DNA from: Nitrospirota bacterium
GTDB taxonomy: Bacteria; Nitrospirota; Leptospirillia; Leptospirillales; Leptospirillaceae
NCBI GenBank assembly: GCA_021785195.1
Contig: JAJYGC010000003.1
Location: 1-57,469 of the forward strand
DNA: 57,469 bases
Direction of reading: 5' to 3'
The notes beneath the pieces were generated by a model. It had not been told where the DNA came from and did no database searches. It worked only from the letters and a program-made list of their open reading frames with translations. Below, piece after piece: positions 28,169 to 37,294 of the stretch (position 1 is the first letter of the stretch; each line of letters opens with the position of its first letter). Position numbers and translations under genes: made by a program.

Positions 28169-28477
28169 CTACTTCTTTTTGCCCACTGCGTCCTTGAATG
28201 CTTTTCCTGCAGAAAAACGAGGAGTGGTGGTTGCTGCGATCTTGATCGTTGCACCTGTAGCAGGATTCCTTCCCATCCGGGCGGCACGCTTTACGGCGTG
28301 AAATTTCCCGAAGCCAACGATATTGACGGAAGAGCCCTTGGAGACCTGTTCGGTGATCGTTGAAAACATCTGGTCAACCACTTCCGCAACGGCTTTCTTG
28401 GTCAAGGTGCCATTCTTGGAGTGGAGTGCATCAATCAGGTCCGACTTGGTCAGGGTTGCCTTTGTCGCTTTTGCCAT
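28169..28477 (-). CDS. HU-family DNA-binding protein
   Basis: This 102-aa histone-like protein has N-terminal helices (TKSDLIDALHSKNGTLTKKAVAEVVDQMF), the conserved FGKFHAVKRAARMGRNPATG beta arms and ARFSAGKAFKD-like end. It belongs to the HU/IHF family; the GRNPATG arm tip favours HU. It is monocistronic, with its own promoter about 90 bases upstream. Confidence 0.95.
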   Translation of the reverse strand: MAKATKATLTKSDLIDALHSKNGTLTKKAVAEVVDQMFSTITEQVSKGSSVNIVGFGKFHAVKRAARMGRNPATGATIKIAATTTPRFSAGKAFKDAVGKKK

Positions 28478-28567
28478 GAAAGCCTCCTTGCAGGATTGAT
28501 CTTCTAGAACGGCCGCACACGTGATTTCAAGGTGCGGACGGATGGAGTTTCCTCCATTCTCCGGAGG

Positions 28568-28597
28568 ACTGTAGCAAAAATAATTGATTGCTGTAAA
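28568..28597 (-). promoter_or_regulatory. Candidate promoter of the HU gene
   Basis: On the minus strand TTTACA (28597-28592), an 18-base spacer and TACAGT (28573-28568). It lies in an AT-rich stretch that contrasts with flanking DNA. A small hairpin TGGAG-TTTC-CTCCA follows in the leader. Confidence 0.45.
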
Positions 28598-28678
28598 GCA
28601 TTTGTTTGTATTCCTGATGTTGATTTTGAATGTTGTGATAAAATGAAAGGGAGGGAATGGAGGTTATTCCCAAGAGTT

Positions 28679-28708
28679 TTGACAGATGTATTTTGAAAGA
28701 AGTACACT
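28679..28708 (+). promoter_or_regulatory. Candidate promoter of the rpsU-yqeY-dnaG-rpoD operon
   Basis: TTGACA at 28679-28684, an 18-base spacer and TACACT at 28703-28708, in an AT-rich region ending 57 bases before rpsU. Confidence 0.55.
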
Positions 28709-28764
28709 GGAAAACTGTTTTTTTAAAAATGGTTTTTTTATTGGAAATTAAATAAGGGGGGAGC

Positions 28765-28962
28765 ATGACAGGAGTCAGGATCAAGGAAAACGAATCATTT
28801 GAAAGTGCGTTGAAGCGTTTCAAAAAGCAGTGCGAAAAGGCCGGGATTCTTTCGGAGATCAAAAAGCGGGAGCACTATGAGAAACCGAGTGTTCGGAGAA
28901 AGAAGAAGGCTCTGGCTGCGCGGAAAAAGGCGCTCAAGCGCGCCAGATTGGCGACGCGGTGA
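28765..28962 (+). CDS. rpsU: 30S ribosomal protein S21
   Basis: This 65-aa basic protein carries [39 protein letters not shown] and ends in a Lys/Arg-rich tail. It starts after AAGGGGGG. It heads the classic macromolecular-synthesis order rpsU-(yqeY)-dnaG-rpoD. Confidence 0.97.
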   Translation: MTGVRIKENESFESALKRFKKQCEKAGILSEIKKREHYEKPSVRRKKKALAARKKALKRARLATR

Positions 28963-29426
28963 TGTCCGAGGTTCCGGGCATTCTGGAACGTCTCCGGACT
29001 GATCAGAAGGAGAGTCTTCGTTCTGGTCAGAAGGAGCGTCTCTCGATCATACGGATGGTGCTGGCTGCAATCCGGAATGCCGAAATCGAGAAGGGAAAAG
29101 GGGCATCCCTGACAGAAGCGGAACTGGTGGCCATTCTCTCAGGAATGCTCAGGAAGCTGGATGAGTCCATTGAGCAGTTTGAAAAGGCCGGAAGGACGGA
29201 TCTCTCCGAAAAGGAAAAAAATGAGAAGGGCATTCTGAAGGCGTACTTGCCTGAGCCCTTGTCAGAAGGGGAGCTGGACGCCTTGCTGGAGCAGGCCTTG
29301 ACTGAGACGAAGGCCGCTTCTCCGAAGGATATGGGCCTTGTCATGAAGTGGCTGTCTCCAAGGACGGCTGGACGTGTTGATAACCGTTTGGTGAGTCAGA
29401 AAGTCAAGACCCGACTGGGAGCCTAA
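28962..29426 (+). CDS. yqeY: GatB/YqeY-domain protein
   Basis: This protein of about 154 aa resembles the C-terminal tRNA-binding domain of GatB and is found as a stand-alone protein of unclear function. Typical blocks are RLSIIRMVLAAIRNAEIEKG, FEKAGRTDLSEKEKNE and YLPEPLSEGELDALL. GTG 28959 overlapping the rpsU stop, or ATG 28962, can serve as start. Its 3' end precedes the dnaG N-terminus directly. Confidence 0.93.
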   Translation: MSEVPGILERLRTDQKESLRSGQKERLSIIRMVLAAIRNAEIEKGKGASLTEAELVAILSGMLRKLDESIEQFEKAGRTDLSEKEKNEKGILKAYLPEPLSEGELDALLEQALTETKAASPKDMGLVMKWLSPRTAGRVDNRLVSQKVKTRLGA

Positions 29427-29502
29427 GACGGCGGAGCTGGAGTCTAGGGAGTACAAGGACTGGCTGGAACAGGTTCGACGGACGAGTGATCTCGTTCGAG
29501 TC

Positions 29503-31119
29503 GTGGGTGATCGTGTGTCCATCAGGCGCCGTGGACGGGTTTTTGTCGGTCTCTGTCCTTTTCACGAGGAACGGACGCCTTCCTTTCATGTGGATCCTGA
29601 AAAACAGCTCTTTTACTGCTTCGGTTGCCAGGCTGGCGGTGATGTGTTCCGGTTCGTGGAACGGTTTGAGCGAAAGACTTTTCCTGAAGCGATTCGTTTT
29701 TTGGCGGATCAGGCGGGGATTCCTCCTCCACAGTTTCGGGGCGAGAAAAGTGATCGAAAGAAGCAGTGTTTTTCGATCTGTCGTGAGGCGGAGTCCATTT
29801 TTCGCCGGATGCTCCGTCAGTCTGAAGGAGAGAATGCCCGCAGATATCTTGTGGAAGTCAGGCGTCTTCATCAGGAGACCATCGATCGGTTTGGTCTTGG
29901 GTGGGCAGCGTCGGGAACCCTTTTAAATCGGATTCCTCCCTCAAGACGGGAGGAGTGGGAGGTTTTTGGCCTACTCAGGAAAGGACCAAGCGGCTACAGG
30001 GAGTTTTTCCGGGACAGGCTGATGATTCCAATCCGTCTGGAATACGGTCCGACTGTGGCTTTTGGGGGTAGAACGCTTTCAGTGGATGGGGCAGGTCCCA
30101 AATACCTGAACTCTCCCGAACACCCTTTTTTTCGCAAGAAAGAAGTCCTGTTTGGTCTTGATCAGGCAAGGGCCTTTCTTGAAAAGACCCGACGTGTTCT
30201 TGTGGTGGAAGGGTATTTTGATGCGATGGTTCTCTTTGAGTCCGGGATCGAAGGAGTTGTTGCGCCTTTGGGGACGGCATTCACGGAAGGCCACCTGATC
30301 CACCTTTCCCGTCTGGTGGATGAAATTGTGGTGGTGTTTGACGGGGACAAGGCAGGACGCAACGCGGTTGTCCGTCTTGCCGACCGGCTAGTCCTGGATT
30401 CCAGAATTCCTGTCAAAGCCGTTCAGACTCCGGAAGGGAAGGATCCTGACGAATGGGTGCGGCAGTCGGGTCCTGATGTCGTCATGAAGGCAGTTGAAAC
30501 GGCAAAACCTGTTCTCGATTTTGTGATGGAGCTGTTTGAGGAGCGGGTAAGATCTGCATCTGGAGAGGACCGCAAGCTTTTACTGGAGACCTATTACGAT
30601 CTTGCCAAGAAGATTCCGGACCCCCAACGCTTGGATCTGTTCCTTTCACGTGGGGCATCCCTTTTTCAGTTGAACAAGGATCTCCTGGCCCAAGGGCTGT
30701 TTCGGGAAGAGAGCATTGGGGATGAGCGCTCGTCGGCGCAGTCCCCGGGTCGTCCCGGCGGGCGTTTGTCGAATCGCGAGTTGATGGAACGCAATCTTGT
30801 TCTTGAGTTGGTCCGGCTTTGGCTGGACGGGTTGGATCCCCATCCAGCAACAATCATGAAGGGTACGGATTTCTTGTTCGTCAATACTGAAAACCTGGCC
30901 GGGTTTCTGAGTGCACTTTGGGAAGAACCAACCCGGAATATCCCATCCACAAAGGAACTTGTTCTCAATGAGCCAATGTTGGCGGAGTCCTGGATCCAGC
31001 TTCCTGAAGATCACGAGACCCGGTCCCAGCGATTGGCTGACCTTGTATCACGTGTCCGTCGTTTTTCTCGTAACGCAGACTCACCGTCTGATCGCTTGAT
31101 GCTCCACAATAGCCAATGA
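29503..31119 (+). CDS. dnaG: DNA primase DnaG (true N-terminus probably further upstream)
   Basis: The zinc finger CPFH...CFGC is complete (Cys18, His21, Cys39, Cys42 from this start), followed by the TOPRIM core with VVEGYFDAM and VVFDGDKAGR. GTG 29503 is the only standard start codon, giving 538 aa. The frame stays open upstream to about 29395 and encodes a recognisable primase first helix (REYKDWLEQVRRTSDLVRVV). No ATG, GTG or TTG exists there; CTG at 29437 would give the expected N-terminus (560 aa). Either an unusual start is used or the protein lacks about 20 residues of the zinc domain. The C-terminal helicase-binding region is poorly conserved. Confidence 0.93.
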   Translation: MGDRVSIRRRGRVFVGLCPFHEERTPSFHVDPEKQLFYCFGCQAGGDVFRFVERFERKTFPEAIRFLADQAGIPPPQFRGEKSDRKKQCFSICREAESIFRRMLRQSEGENARRYLVEVRRLHQETIDRFGLGWAASGTLLNRIPPSRREEWEVFGLLRKGPSGYREFFRDRLMIPIRLEYGPTVAFGGRTLSVDGAGPKYLNSPEHPFFRKKEVLFGLDQARAFLEKTRRVLVVEGYFDAMVLFESGIEGVVAPLGTAFTEGHLIHLSRLVDEIVVVFDGDKAGRNAVVRLADRLVLDSRIPVKAVQTPEGKDPDEWVRQSGPDVVMKAVETAKPVLDFVMELFEERVRSASGEDRKLLLETYYDLAKKIPDPQRLDLFLSRGASLFQLNKDLLAQGLFREESIGDERSSAQSPGRPGGRLSNRELMERNLVLELVRLWLDGLDPHPATIMKGTDFLFVNTENLAGFLSALWEEPTRNIPSTKELVLNEPMLAESWIQLPEDHETRSQRLADLVSRVRRFSRNADSPSDRLMLHNSQ

Positions 31120-31143
31120 TTGACATGATAATCAGGAGAGCGA

Positions 31144-32940
31144 ATGAGTAAAGGTGAAAAACTTAACGAAATGAAAGATCTGATCAGCCTCGGCAAGGAG
31201 CGTGGTTACCTCACCTATGATGAGTTGAACAACGTTCTTCCCCCCGAAGCGATCGGCTCTGACCAGCTCGACAGCCTGATGTCCTATTTTGGTGATATGA
31301 ACATCGATATCGTGGATGAGGAATCACGTGAGGCCGGTTATACCGACCTTGACTCTGAGGATGAGGAGGGATTTGCTGAACTTGATACAGTTCGGGGAGG
31401 AGATGTCGAGGAAGAGGACGAAGGCATAGACATGACTCCTGGAGCCTTATCCCGAATTGATGACCCCGTCAGGTTGTACCTGAAGGAAATGGGGGCTGTT
31501 CCCCTGCTGACCCGTGAAGGGGAGATTGCGATCGCCCAACGAATAGAAGAAGGTCAAAAGGAAGTGTCGGGGATTCTTTTTGGGATGCCTTTGACGGTAA
31601 GAAGCATTCTCTCTCTTCGCGACAAGTTTCAGACCGGACAGATCGGGGTTCGGGAAATTGTCGATGTCTTCGAGGAAGAAGCGGATGAGGAAGCTGAAGA
31701 AGGAGATTCTGCCTCCTTGCGGGAAGCACGGGAACAGTTCATCCAGCATACGGAGGTTTTGTCTGAACTTTTCCTGAAACTCAATGCCATTTCCGAGAAA
31801 TGGAAGGATGCCCAGAAGAATTCGTCCAAAAAACGTGAGCTTAGGGAGCAGGCCAAAAAAATCAAGAAAGAAATTGTCGAACTCATCATGGAGATGAAAC
31901 TTCATCGTCGTCAGGTTGAATTGATGATCCGGCAATTGCACGAAGTTGTCCTGGTGATTGAGGAGTCTGAAAAAACGCTGGATCATGCTCGTAGACGGCT
32001 GGCGGCCGGGAAGGAAGAAATCCTGAAGGCCCTGAATCACCTGAAGGATGGTGAAGATCCCGGAGAACGCTTCCGGGATCCCGAAAAACTTGAGTTGCTT
32101 CAGTCTTTCCGCATGGCCCAGGATCGGATTCACGATGCCGAAGTTGCGGCCTTGCTTTCTTCGGCGGAGATCAGGGAAAGCCTCCGTCTTCTGGAGGAGG
32201 GGGAGCAGAAGGTCCGGGAAGCCAAGGCCGAATTGATCAAGGCGAACCTCCGGCTGGTGGTTTCCATTGCCAAGCGCTACACCAATCGTGGACTTCAGTT
32301 CCTGGACCTGATCCAGGAAGGAAATATCGGGTTGATGAAGGCGGTGGACAAATTCGAATACAAGAGGGGGTTCAAGTTCTCCACATATGCCACTTGGTGG
32401 ATTCGGCAGGCCATTACGCGTGCGATTGCCGACCAGGCAAGGACCATCAGGATCCCGGTCCACATGATCGAAACAATCAACAAGCTCATCCGTACAACCC
32501 GCCATCTGGTTCAGGAACTGGGGCGGGAGCCACTTCCCGAAGAGTTGGCGAAGGATATGCAAATGCCGGTAGAGAAAGTCCGTCGGGTCCTAAAAATTGC
32601 CCGGGAACCGATTTCTCTTGAAACGCCGATCGGGGAAGAAGAAGATAGTCATCTTGGGGACTTTATTGAGGACAAGAAATCGATCTCCCCGATTGACTCG
32701 GCCGTCCGTTACGATCTAGTCAGGAAAATTGGAAAAGCCCTGTCATCCCTGACGGAACGGGAGGAGCGGGTGATCCGGTTGCGATTTGGGGTTGGTGAAT
32801 CGACCGATCATACGCTGGAAGAGGTAGGTCAGGATTTTGATGTGACTCGTGAGCGCATTCGTCAGATAGAGGCGAAGGCACTGCGCAAACTTCGGCATCC
32901 AAGCCGAAGTAAGCACCTCAAGAGCTTTGTAGACTGGTAA
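31144..32940 (+). CDS. rpoD: Primary RNA polymerase sigma factor (sigma-70, RpoD)
   Basis: This 598-aa protein contains region 1.1 (about 1-75), region 1.2 ([22 protein letters not shown]), a long acidic non-conserved region (about 170-350), region 2 with [29 protein letters not shown] and [19 protein letters not shown], region 3, and region 4.2 with [19 protein letters not shown]. Its -10 and -35 reading helices are standard, matching the promoters seen elsewhere in the window. ATG follows AGGAG. Confidence 0.98.
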   Translation: MSKGEKLNEMKDLISLGKERGYLTYDELNNVLPPEAIGSDQLDSLMSYFGDMNIDIVDEESREAGYTDLDSEDEEGFAELDTVRGGDVEEEDEGIDMTPGALSRIDDPVRLYLKEMGAVPLLTREGEIAIAQRIEEGQKEVSGILFGMPLTVRSILSLRDKFQTGQIGVREIVDVFEEEADEEAEEGDSASLREAREQFIQHTEVLSELFLKLNAISEKWKDAQKNSSKKRELREQAKKIKKEIVELIMEMKLHRRQVELMIRQLHEVVLVIEESEKTLDHARRRLAAGKEEILKALNHLKDGEDPGERFRDPEKLELLQSFRMAQDRIHDAEVAALLSSAEIRESLRLLEEGEQKVREAKAELIKANLRLVVSIAKRYTNRGLQFLDLIQEGNIGLMKAVDKFEYKRGFKFSTYATWWIRQAITRAIADQARTIRIPVHMIETINKLIRTTRHLVQELGREPLPEELAKDMQMPVEKVRRVLKIAREPISLETPIGEEEDSHLGDFIEDKKSISPIDSAVRYDLVRKIGKALSSLTEREERVIRLRFGVGESTDHTLEEVGQDFDVTRERIRQIEAKALRKLRHPSRSKHLKSFVDW

Positions 32941-32942
32941 AT

Positions 32943-33017
32943 GGGCCTATAGCTCAACGGCAGAGCTACCGGCTCATAACCGGTTGGTTCCAGGTTCGAA
33001 TCCTGGTGGGCCCACCA
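32943..33017 (+). tRNA. tRNA with CAT anticodon (elongator Met, or lysidine-type Ile2)
   Basis: The 75-base cloverleaf has acceptor GGGCCTA / TGGGCCC, D arm GCTC-AACGGCA-GAGC, anticodon arm ACCGG-CTCATAA-CCGGT, T arm CCAGG-TTCGAAT-CCTGG and encoded CCA. CAT reads AUG, or AUA if C34 is modified to lysidine. The G1-C72 pair argues against the initiator. It lies 2 bases after the rpoD stop, so it is probably cut from the same transcript. Confidence 0.93.
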
Positions 33018-33064
33018 AATCTCCTGGGGTGGGATGGTGACGGAAAAGAGATAGGGAGGTTCGA

Positions 33065-33850
33065 TTGGCAGATAGCCACTCGGTCCAGGGAACGCTTTCC
33101 CTGGTTTACCGTTTGCAGACAATGGATGTGGAAGTCTTACGGCTCACGTTAGAGATAGAGGAATCTTCCACCTTGATTGGGGTGGCTCGGTCGGAAGTTG
33201 AATCACTGGAGCGCCAGATTGAGTCGTCCCGGAAAGAACTTGAAGATTTGGAAACCCGACGTTCCCAGATCGATGTTGAACTCCGTGAGACGGAACGGTT
33301 GCTGGTCGAAGGGAAAAAGAGGCAGAAAGAACTGAAGCATCCAAGAGATATTCAGGCTTACCTTTCGGAAATGGAATTTCGTCGGGATGAGAAGGACCGT
33401 TTTGAGGAAGAGATCCTGCATATTCTTGAAAATCAGGATGCATTGCGCAAGAAAATAGCGGACTTTGATGCGGCTCTTGTTCGGGAAAAAGGAAGCTTTG
33501 AAATCCTTTCAGCAGAAAAAGGTGAGCAGATTCAAGAGCGTCATCGCCGGATCGGGGAACTGAACCAGGAACGAAGTGATGTCGAGAATGCATTTCCCGA
33601 CGATCTCCTGAAAACGTACAATCGGCTCAGGATCTCCCATCGGAATGGGATGGTGGTGGCCCGTTTGCTGGAAGGTTCCTGTGAGGCATGCAGGATGAAC
33701 CTGCCCCCAAGAACAGTGACCGAAGTCAAAAAACGGCAACGGATTGTCACATGTCTTTTTTGCCAGAGATGGCTCTATCTTCCCGATCGCGGTACAGAAG
33801 GAGAACCTGTTTCCCAGGGTTCCCTGTCGCAGGACATGAGACAGAGGTGA
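33065..33850 (+). CDS. Coiled-coil protein with C-terminal zinc ribbon (DUF164-type)
   Basis: This 261-aa protein starts at TTG 33065 (GGGAGG five bases before). A long coiled-coil hairpin spans about 15-185 with many Glu/Lys/Leu heptads, and a C4 zinc ribbon follows with CEACRMNLPP near 206-215 and CLFCQRW near 231-237. The order resembles the zinc-ribbon family often annotated as a C4-type zinc ribbon or putative nucleic-acid-binding protein and commonly found next to an RNase H gene, as here. It overlaps that gene by GTGA. Confidence 0.88.
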   Translation: MADSHSVQGTLSLVYRLQTMDVEVLRLTLEIEESSTLIGVARSEVESLERQIESSRKELEDLETRRSQIDVELRETERLLVEGKKRQKELKHPRDIQAYLSEMEFRRDEKDRFEEEILHILENQDALRKKIADFDAALVREKGSFEILSAEKGEQIQERHRRIGELNQERSDVENAFPDDLLKTYNRLRISHRNGMVVARLLEGSCEACRMNLPPRTVTEVKKRQRIVTCLFCQRWLYLPDRGTEGEPVSQGSLSQDMRQR

Positions 33851-34251
33851 TTCTTTACTGTGACGGGGCTTCCCGGGGCAATCCCGGGCCCTCGGCATTG
33901 GGCTTTGTTCTTCAGGAGGAAGATGGGACAATCTTCCTTGAAGAGGGTCGCGTTCTCCCTGTGGGAACGAATAACCAGGCTGAATATCTGGCCCTTGTGG
34001 CAGGTCTGGAAGCGGCGAGAAAGTCTGGAATAAAGGAGTTGCTGGTACGGGCTGATTCAGAGTTGATGGTCCGTCAGGTGACAGGCCGCTACAAAGTCAG
34101 GAATGCTGGCCTTATGCCTCATTACCAGAAAGTTCAGGATTTGCTGAAGTCTTTTTCCAGAATCCGTTTTGAGCATGTGCCCCGGTCGATGAATGCCAAC
34201 GCCGACCGGTTGGCAAATGAAGCCCTTGACCGGAGGGGGAGTGGTACATAG
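33847..34251 (+). CDS. RNase HI-like ribonuclease
   Basis: This 134-aa protein, starting at GTG 33847 overlapping the previous stop, has the RNase H fold: YCDGASRGNPGPSALG with the first catalytic Asp, NNQAEYLALVAGLEA with the catalytic Glu, VRADSELMVRQVTG with the second Asp, and NADRLANEAL at the end. It would cut RNA in RNA-DNA hybrids. The short form lacks the basic protrusion of E. coli RNase HI, as in many archaeal-like RnhA proteins. The frame is open upstream but only as a shadow of the zinc-ribbon gene. Confidence 0.88.
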   Translation: MILYCDGASRGNPGPSALGFVLQEEDGTIFLEEGRVLPVGTNNQAEYLALVAGLEAARKSGIKELLVRADSELMVRQVTGRYKVRNAGLMPHYQKVQDLLKSFSRIRFEHVPRSMNANADRLANEALDRRGSGT

Positions 34252-34263
34252 TCTCTCCGGGTT

Positions 34264-34640
34264 TTGCGAGAGATGGGCAGGTGGCCGCCCGGTCAATCCG
34301 GGAGGAAAGTCCGAGCACCACAGGACAAGGCGCTGGGTAATCCCCAGTCTCGGCGACGAGAAGGAAAGTGCCACAGAAAATATACCGCCCGCGCAATCGG
34401 GTAAGGGTGAAATGGCGAGGTAAGAGCTCACCGCGTTTCTGGTGACAGAAACGGCATGGTAAACCCCGCCTGGTGCAAGACCAAATAGGGGGGCTTTTTC
34501 GCGAAAGCGGAATGGAACCGGTCCGGTTTGTGCCCTCGGGTAAGGTCGCTTGAGGTCTCAGGCAACTGAGATCCTAGAGTAATGGTCACCCTTGCTGGAA
34601 ACGGCATGACAGAACTCGGCTTATGTCCTGTCTCTCGCAA
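34264..34640 (+). ncRNA. rnpB: RNase P RNA, bacterial class A
   Basis: The universal segments are present: GAGGAAAGTCCGAGC near 34301-34316 and ACAGAACTCGGCTTA near 34609-34623. The P1 helix is formed by 34264-34273 (TTGCGAGAGA) and 34631-34640 (TCTCTCGCAA), which fixes the ends. The RNA starts 13 bases after the RNase H stop. It has no obvious own terminator, and the Shine-Dalgarno of the next gene begins 6 bases after the P1 strand. Confidence 0.95.
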
Positions 34641-34661
34641 TCCCAGGGAGGAGATGTATCT

Positions 34662-36083
34662 TTGACGTCATCCATCCCCAATTCCCCGACAGCCTCGGAC
34701 GATCCCTTCCGGGGCGTTTCTCTTTTTTCAGATCCCATTCACGGATATATCCGTTTCGTCTCCTCTCCTTCATTCCGGAATAATGCAGCAGAACGGGATT
34801 TGATCGATTCTCCCTGGGTCCAGAGACTTCGGTCCATTCTTCAGTTGCAAAGCGCCCGGCTTGTCTTTCCTTCGGCAGAACATTCTCGTTTTGTCCATTC
34901 CCTGGGGGCCATGCATGTTGCGGGACGATTTGCTTCCCACCTGTATCCCGCCTTTAACCGGTCCTATCCAGATGTGTTCTCTCCGTATATTTTTGAGGAA
35001 CTCCTGCGTGTTTCAGCTTTGCTCCATGACATCGGCCATGGCCCGTTCTGTCATTTTTTTGATGAGCATGTCCTTCACCCGAAATTTGGTCTTTCCCATG
35101 AAAAACTGGGACAGGCCCTGATACGGGGACCCTTACGGCCTTTGATCGAATCACTTGACCGGTCTCCATCGGGAACATTCTCGTCCGGGGAACGGATTTC
35201 TGCGGACTGGGTTGCCTACCTGATTGGAAAAGGTTCAGGTCCGAATCCGGTTCCTGGGAACCTTCCCTATCTTTCTGCGTTGAAGCCCCTTTTTTCGGGC
35301 CTTTTTACAGTCGATAACCTTGATTATGTTCTCAGGGATTCCTATATGTGTGGGGTGGCGATCGGACCGGTGGATCTTGACCGCCTCCTGTATTACACCC
35401 ATATTCGGGAAGGAAAGCTTGCTCTTCATCGGGCCGGCCTAGGCGCGTTTGAGGTATTTGTGACCACCCGGGCTTTTATGTATCACCAGATCTACTTTCA
35501 TCGGACCACCCGGGTTTTTGACATGACCCTCAAGGACCTGATTGGTGAAACAATGGATGAGCTGGGCTTTGATCACCCGATTGATCATATGGATTCCTAT
35601 CTGGGATTAACGGACCACTCCCTCTTGGAAACGGTCCGGTCCTGGAAATCATCCACGGATCGGTACCGGGCCAATCTGGGGAATCGATGGGGCAGTTTTC
35701 TGGATCGAAAGAAGGAATGGAGCATGGTTTTTGAAGAGGAGGATGTTCAGAGGACAGAATTTGGAACTCCCACCGAAATCGGTGACCAATTGGAGGTTCT
35801 GTTGGGAACCCGAAAGGTGGGAAGTCCCTTCAGGGTGGATGTGGCCTTTCGGGATACAAGGCCAGAAAACCCTTGGCAAATGGGGGAACGGCAGATCTGG
35901 ATCTATGAGCCATTGACAGGAGGACTCAGCCCAGAACCATTGGCAGAAATGCTGGAAAGGATGCCTGTTCGTCAGTTGTCGGTTCGGGTCTTTGCCAGAC
36001 CCGGGCACGGGGACCTTTCTCCAATCGAAAAGGTCAGGGCCTTTTTTTCGAAAAGAAGGGGAAGAGCCGCTAAGAAGGCTTAG
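34662..36083 (+). CDS. HD-domain nucleotide phosphohydrolase (dGTPase-like)
   Basis: This 473-aa protein starts at TTG 34662, preceded by GGGAGGAG 8 bases away. The phosphohydrolase domain begins with DPIHGYIRF and contains HSRFVHSLGAMHVAG and the HD pair in LLHDIGHGPFCHFFDEH, then a later Asp in VDNLDYVLRDSYMCG. These match the SAMHD1/dGTPase-like family that cleaves dNTPs or related nucleotides. The C-terminal 120 residues are less conserved and basic. Upstream ATG 34623 lies inside the RNase P RNA and is rejected. Confidence 0.88.
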   Translation: MTSSIPNSPTASDDPFRGVSLFSDPIHGYIRFVSSPSFRNNAAERDLIDSPWVQRLRSILQLQSARLVFPSAEHSRFVHSLGAMHVAGRFASHLYPAFNRSYPDVFSPYIFEELLRVSALLHDIGHGPFCHFFDEHVLHPKFGLSHEKLGQALIRGPLRPLIESLDRSPSGTFSSGERISADWVAYLIGKGSGPNPVPGNLPYLSALKPLFSGLFTVDNLDYVLRDSYMCGVAIGPVDLDRLLYYTHIREGKLALHRAGLGAFEVFVTTRAFMYHQIYFHRTTRVFDMTLKDLIGETMDELGFDHPIDHMDSYLGLTDHSLLETVRSWKSSTDRYRANLGNRWGSFLDRKKEWSMVFEEEDVQRTEFGTPTEIGDQLEVLLGTRKVGSPFRVDVAFRDTRPENPWQMGERQIWIYEPLTGGLSPEPLAEMLERMPVRQLSVRVFARPGHGDLSPIEKVRAFFSKRRGRAAKKA

Positions 36084-36162
36084 AAGTCCGAAAGGTCCCC
36101 TGCAGTCTTCAACGAAAAGAGGATTTTTATTTCAGATTGGCTGAATCGGCTTGAATCGGAAG

Positions 36163-36192
36163 AAGGGTCAGGATAAAGTCTTGCTGACCCTT
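36163..36192 (+). terminator. Hairpin between the HD gene and a small membrane protein
   Basis: AAGGGTCAG and CTGACCCTT form a 9-bp stem around a 12-base loop. The T-run is very short, so termination may be partial. Confidence 0.45.
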
Positions 36193-36252
36193 TGGAAAAC
36201 CGGGGTTCAGAAAGTTATCGCTTCACCGTCGAGTTAGAGTGGGAGAACAGTT

Positions 36253-36585
36253 ATGACTATGCTTGTCCTTTCGATCCTGTGCCTTTTGGTGATAGGCCTT
36301 GGAATTGTTGCCATTGCCCTTGGTCTTGGTATCCGACATCCCATCCGTTCTGCAATTTCTCTGACACTGGGGGGATTGGTCGTGCTGGGGGGCGCCATGT
36401 TGTTTTATGAATCCCTTGAACATCGCGCCCAGGAAGCACGGATCGACCAAACAGTTGAAAGCCTGTCCAAGTACATCGACCTTCGGGCAAAAAGGTTAAA
36501 AGCCCATCTCCATCCGGTTAAAAAGTCCGGAAGTGGGAAGCCCGAGCTCGGCCAGTCGCCAGGAAGAACGTCCGGAGGAGGTTAA
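36253..36585 (+). CDS. Small membrane protein of unknown function
   Basis: This 110-aa protein has two membrane segments (about 3-26 and 33-52) and a charged C-terminal tail that should be cytoplasmic. GGGAG lies 7 bases before ATG 36253. The last 90 bases overlap the 3' end of the convergent transglycosylase gene. No family is recognised. Confidence 0.68.
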   Translation: MTMLVLSILCLLVIGLGIVAIALGLGIRHPIRSAISLTLGGLVVLGGAMLFYESLEHRAQEARIDQTVESLSKYIDLRAKRLKAHLHPVKKSGSGKPELGQSPGRTSGGG

Positions 36586-37113
36586 CCCGTTCCCTTCCGA
36601 AAAACGGGTGATCCCCCGGACCTGTTCAGACATGGCCGCCAACACGAGGGTCTTGGAATTCTTGAGAATTGCCTTGACATAATGATCCACGCAAAATGAC
36701 CCTCGTGAGGTGATGTAACGCCCGTGCCACTTTCGAGGCCTGCCGTCGTTATAGGCGGCGAGTGCATCGGGCGCGTTCGGATAGCGTTTCAGGAGATAGG
36801 CCAGATACCGGGTGCCATACTGAATGTTGATCCATGGGACATTCAATGATTCCGGTTTCCCTTTGAATCCCATCCAGCGGGCCGTCCTCAACGTGACCTG
36901 CATCAGTCCCCTGGAAATATCATGGATGCGTTGTTCTCTCCTGATCTTGCGGGGATTGAACTGCGACTCCCGTTCAATCACAGCCGCCACCAGGACGGGA
37001 TTGACATGGTACGCACAGGCAATACGGGTGATCGTGGTGTGATAAGGGACCGTGCTGCTAAGAAGATGTGCACCAAGACACCATGATACTGACTGACTGA
37101 TTACCCAATTCAC
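36496..37113 (-). CDS. Lytic transglycosylase (SLT domain)
   Basis: This 205-aa protein starts at GTG 37113 after AGAGAGGG. The SLT fold is shown by VAAVIERESQFNPRKI with the catalytic Glu (about residue 48), RGLMQVTLRTARWMGF, NIQYGTRYLAYLL and LAAYNDGRP. Such enzymes cleave peptidoglycan glycan strands. The N-terminus is weakly hydrophobic and could act as an export signal, though it lacks clear basic residues. The C-terminal 60 residues carry no known motif. Confidence 0.88.
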   Translation of the reverse strand: MNWVISQSVSWCLGAHLLSSTVPYHTTITRIACAYHVNPVLVAAVIERESQFNPRKIRREQRIHDISRGLMQVTLRTARWMGFKGKPESLNVPWINIQYGTRYLAYLLKRYPNAPDALAAYNDGRPRKWHGRYITSRGSFCVDHYVKAILKNSKTLVLAAMSEQVRGITRFSEGNGLTSSGRSSWRLAELGLPTSGLFNRMEMGF

Positions 37114-37225
37114 TCTACCCTCTCTGACAGGAGCCCAAAACGAGCTCCCTTAGTTTCGTATGCGTGGTCTGTATATATTCATTTTATTTTAAAGAAGGAG
37201 CTTGGTCAAGAAAAAACAAGCTTGA

Positions 37226-37253
37226 TTGACCTTGAGTGAAATAAATCTATGAT
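37226..37253 (+). promoter_or_regulatory. Probable sigma-70 promoter for the pseudouridine synthase and hsp20
   Basis: TTGACC at 37226-37231, a 16-base spacer and TATGAT at 37248-37253, in a strongly AT-rich stretch. The start would be near 37260, about 35 bases before the coding region. Confidence 0.6.
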
Positions 37254-37294
37254 TAAACCTGAAGTCACCTGAAATCACGGTATTTTGGACATAA

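Noticed and set aside
34623-34661. ATG 34623 as start of the HD phosphohydrolase
   Set aside because: It lies inside the P1 strand region of the RNase P RNA; TTG 34662 has GGGAGGAG at ideal distance.
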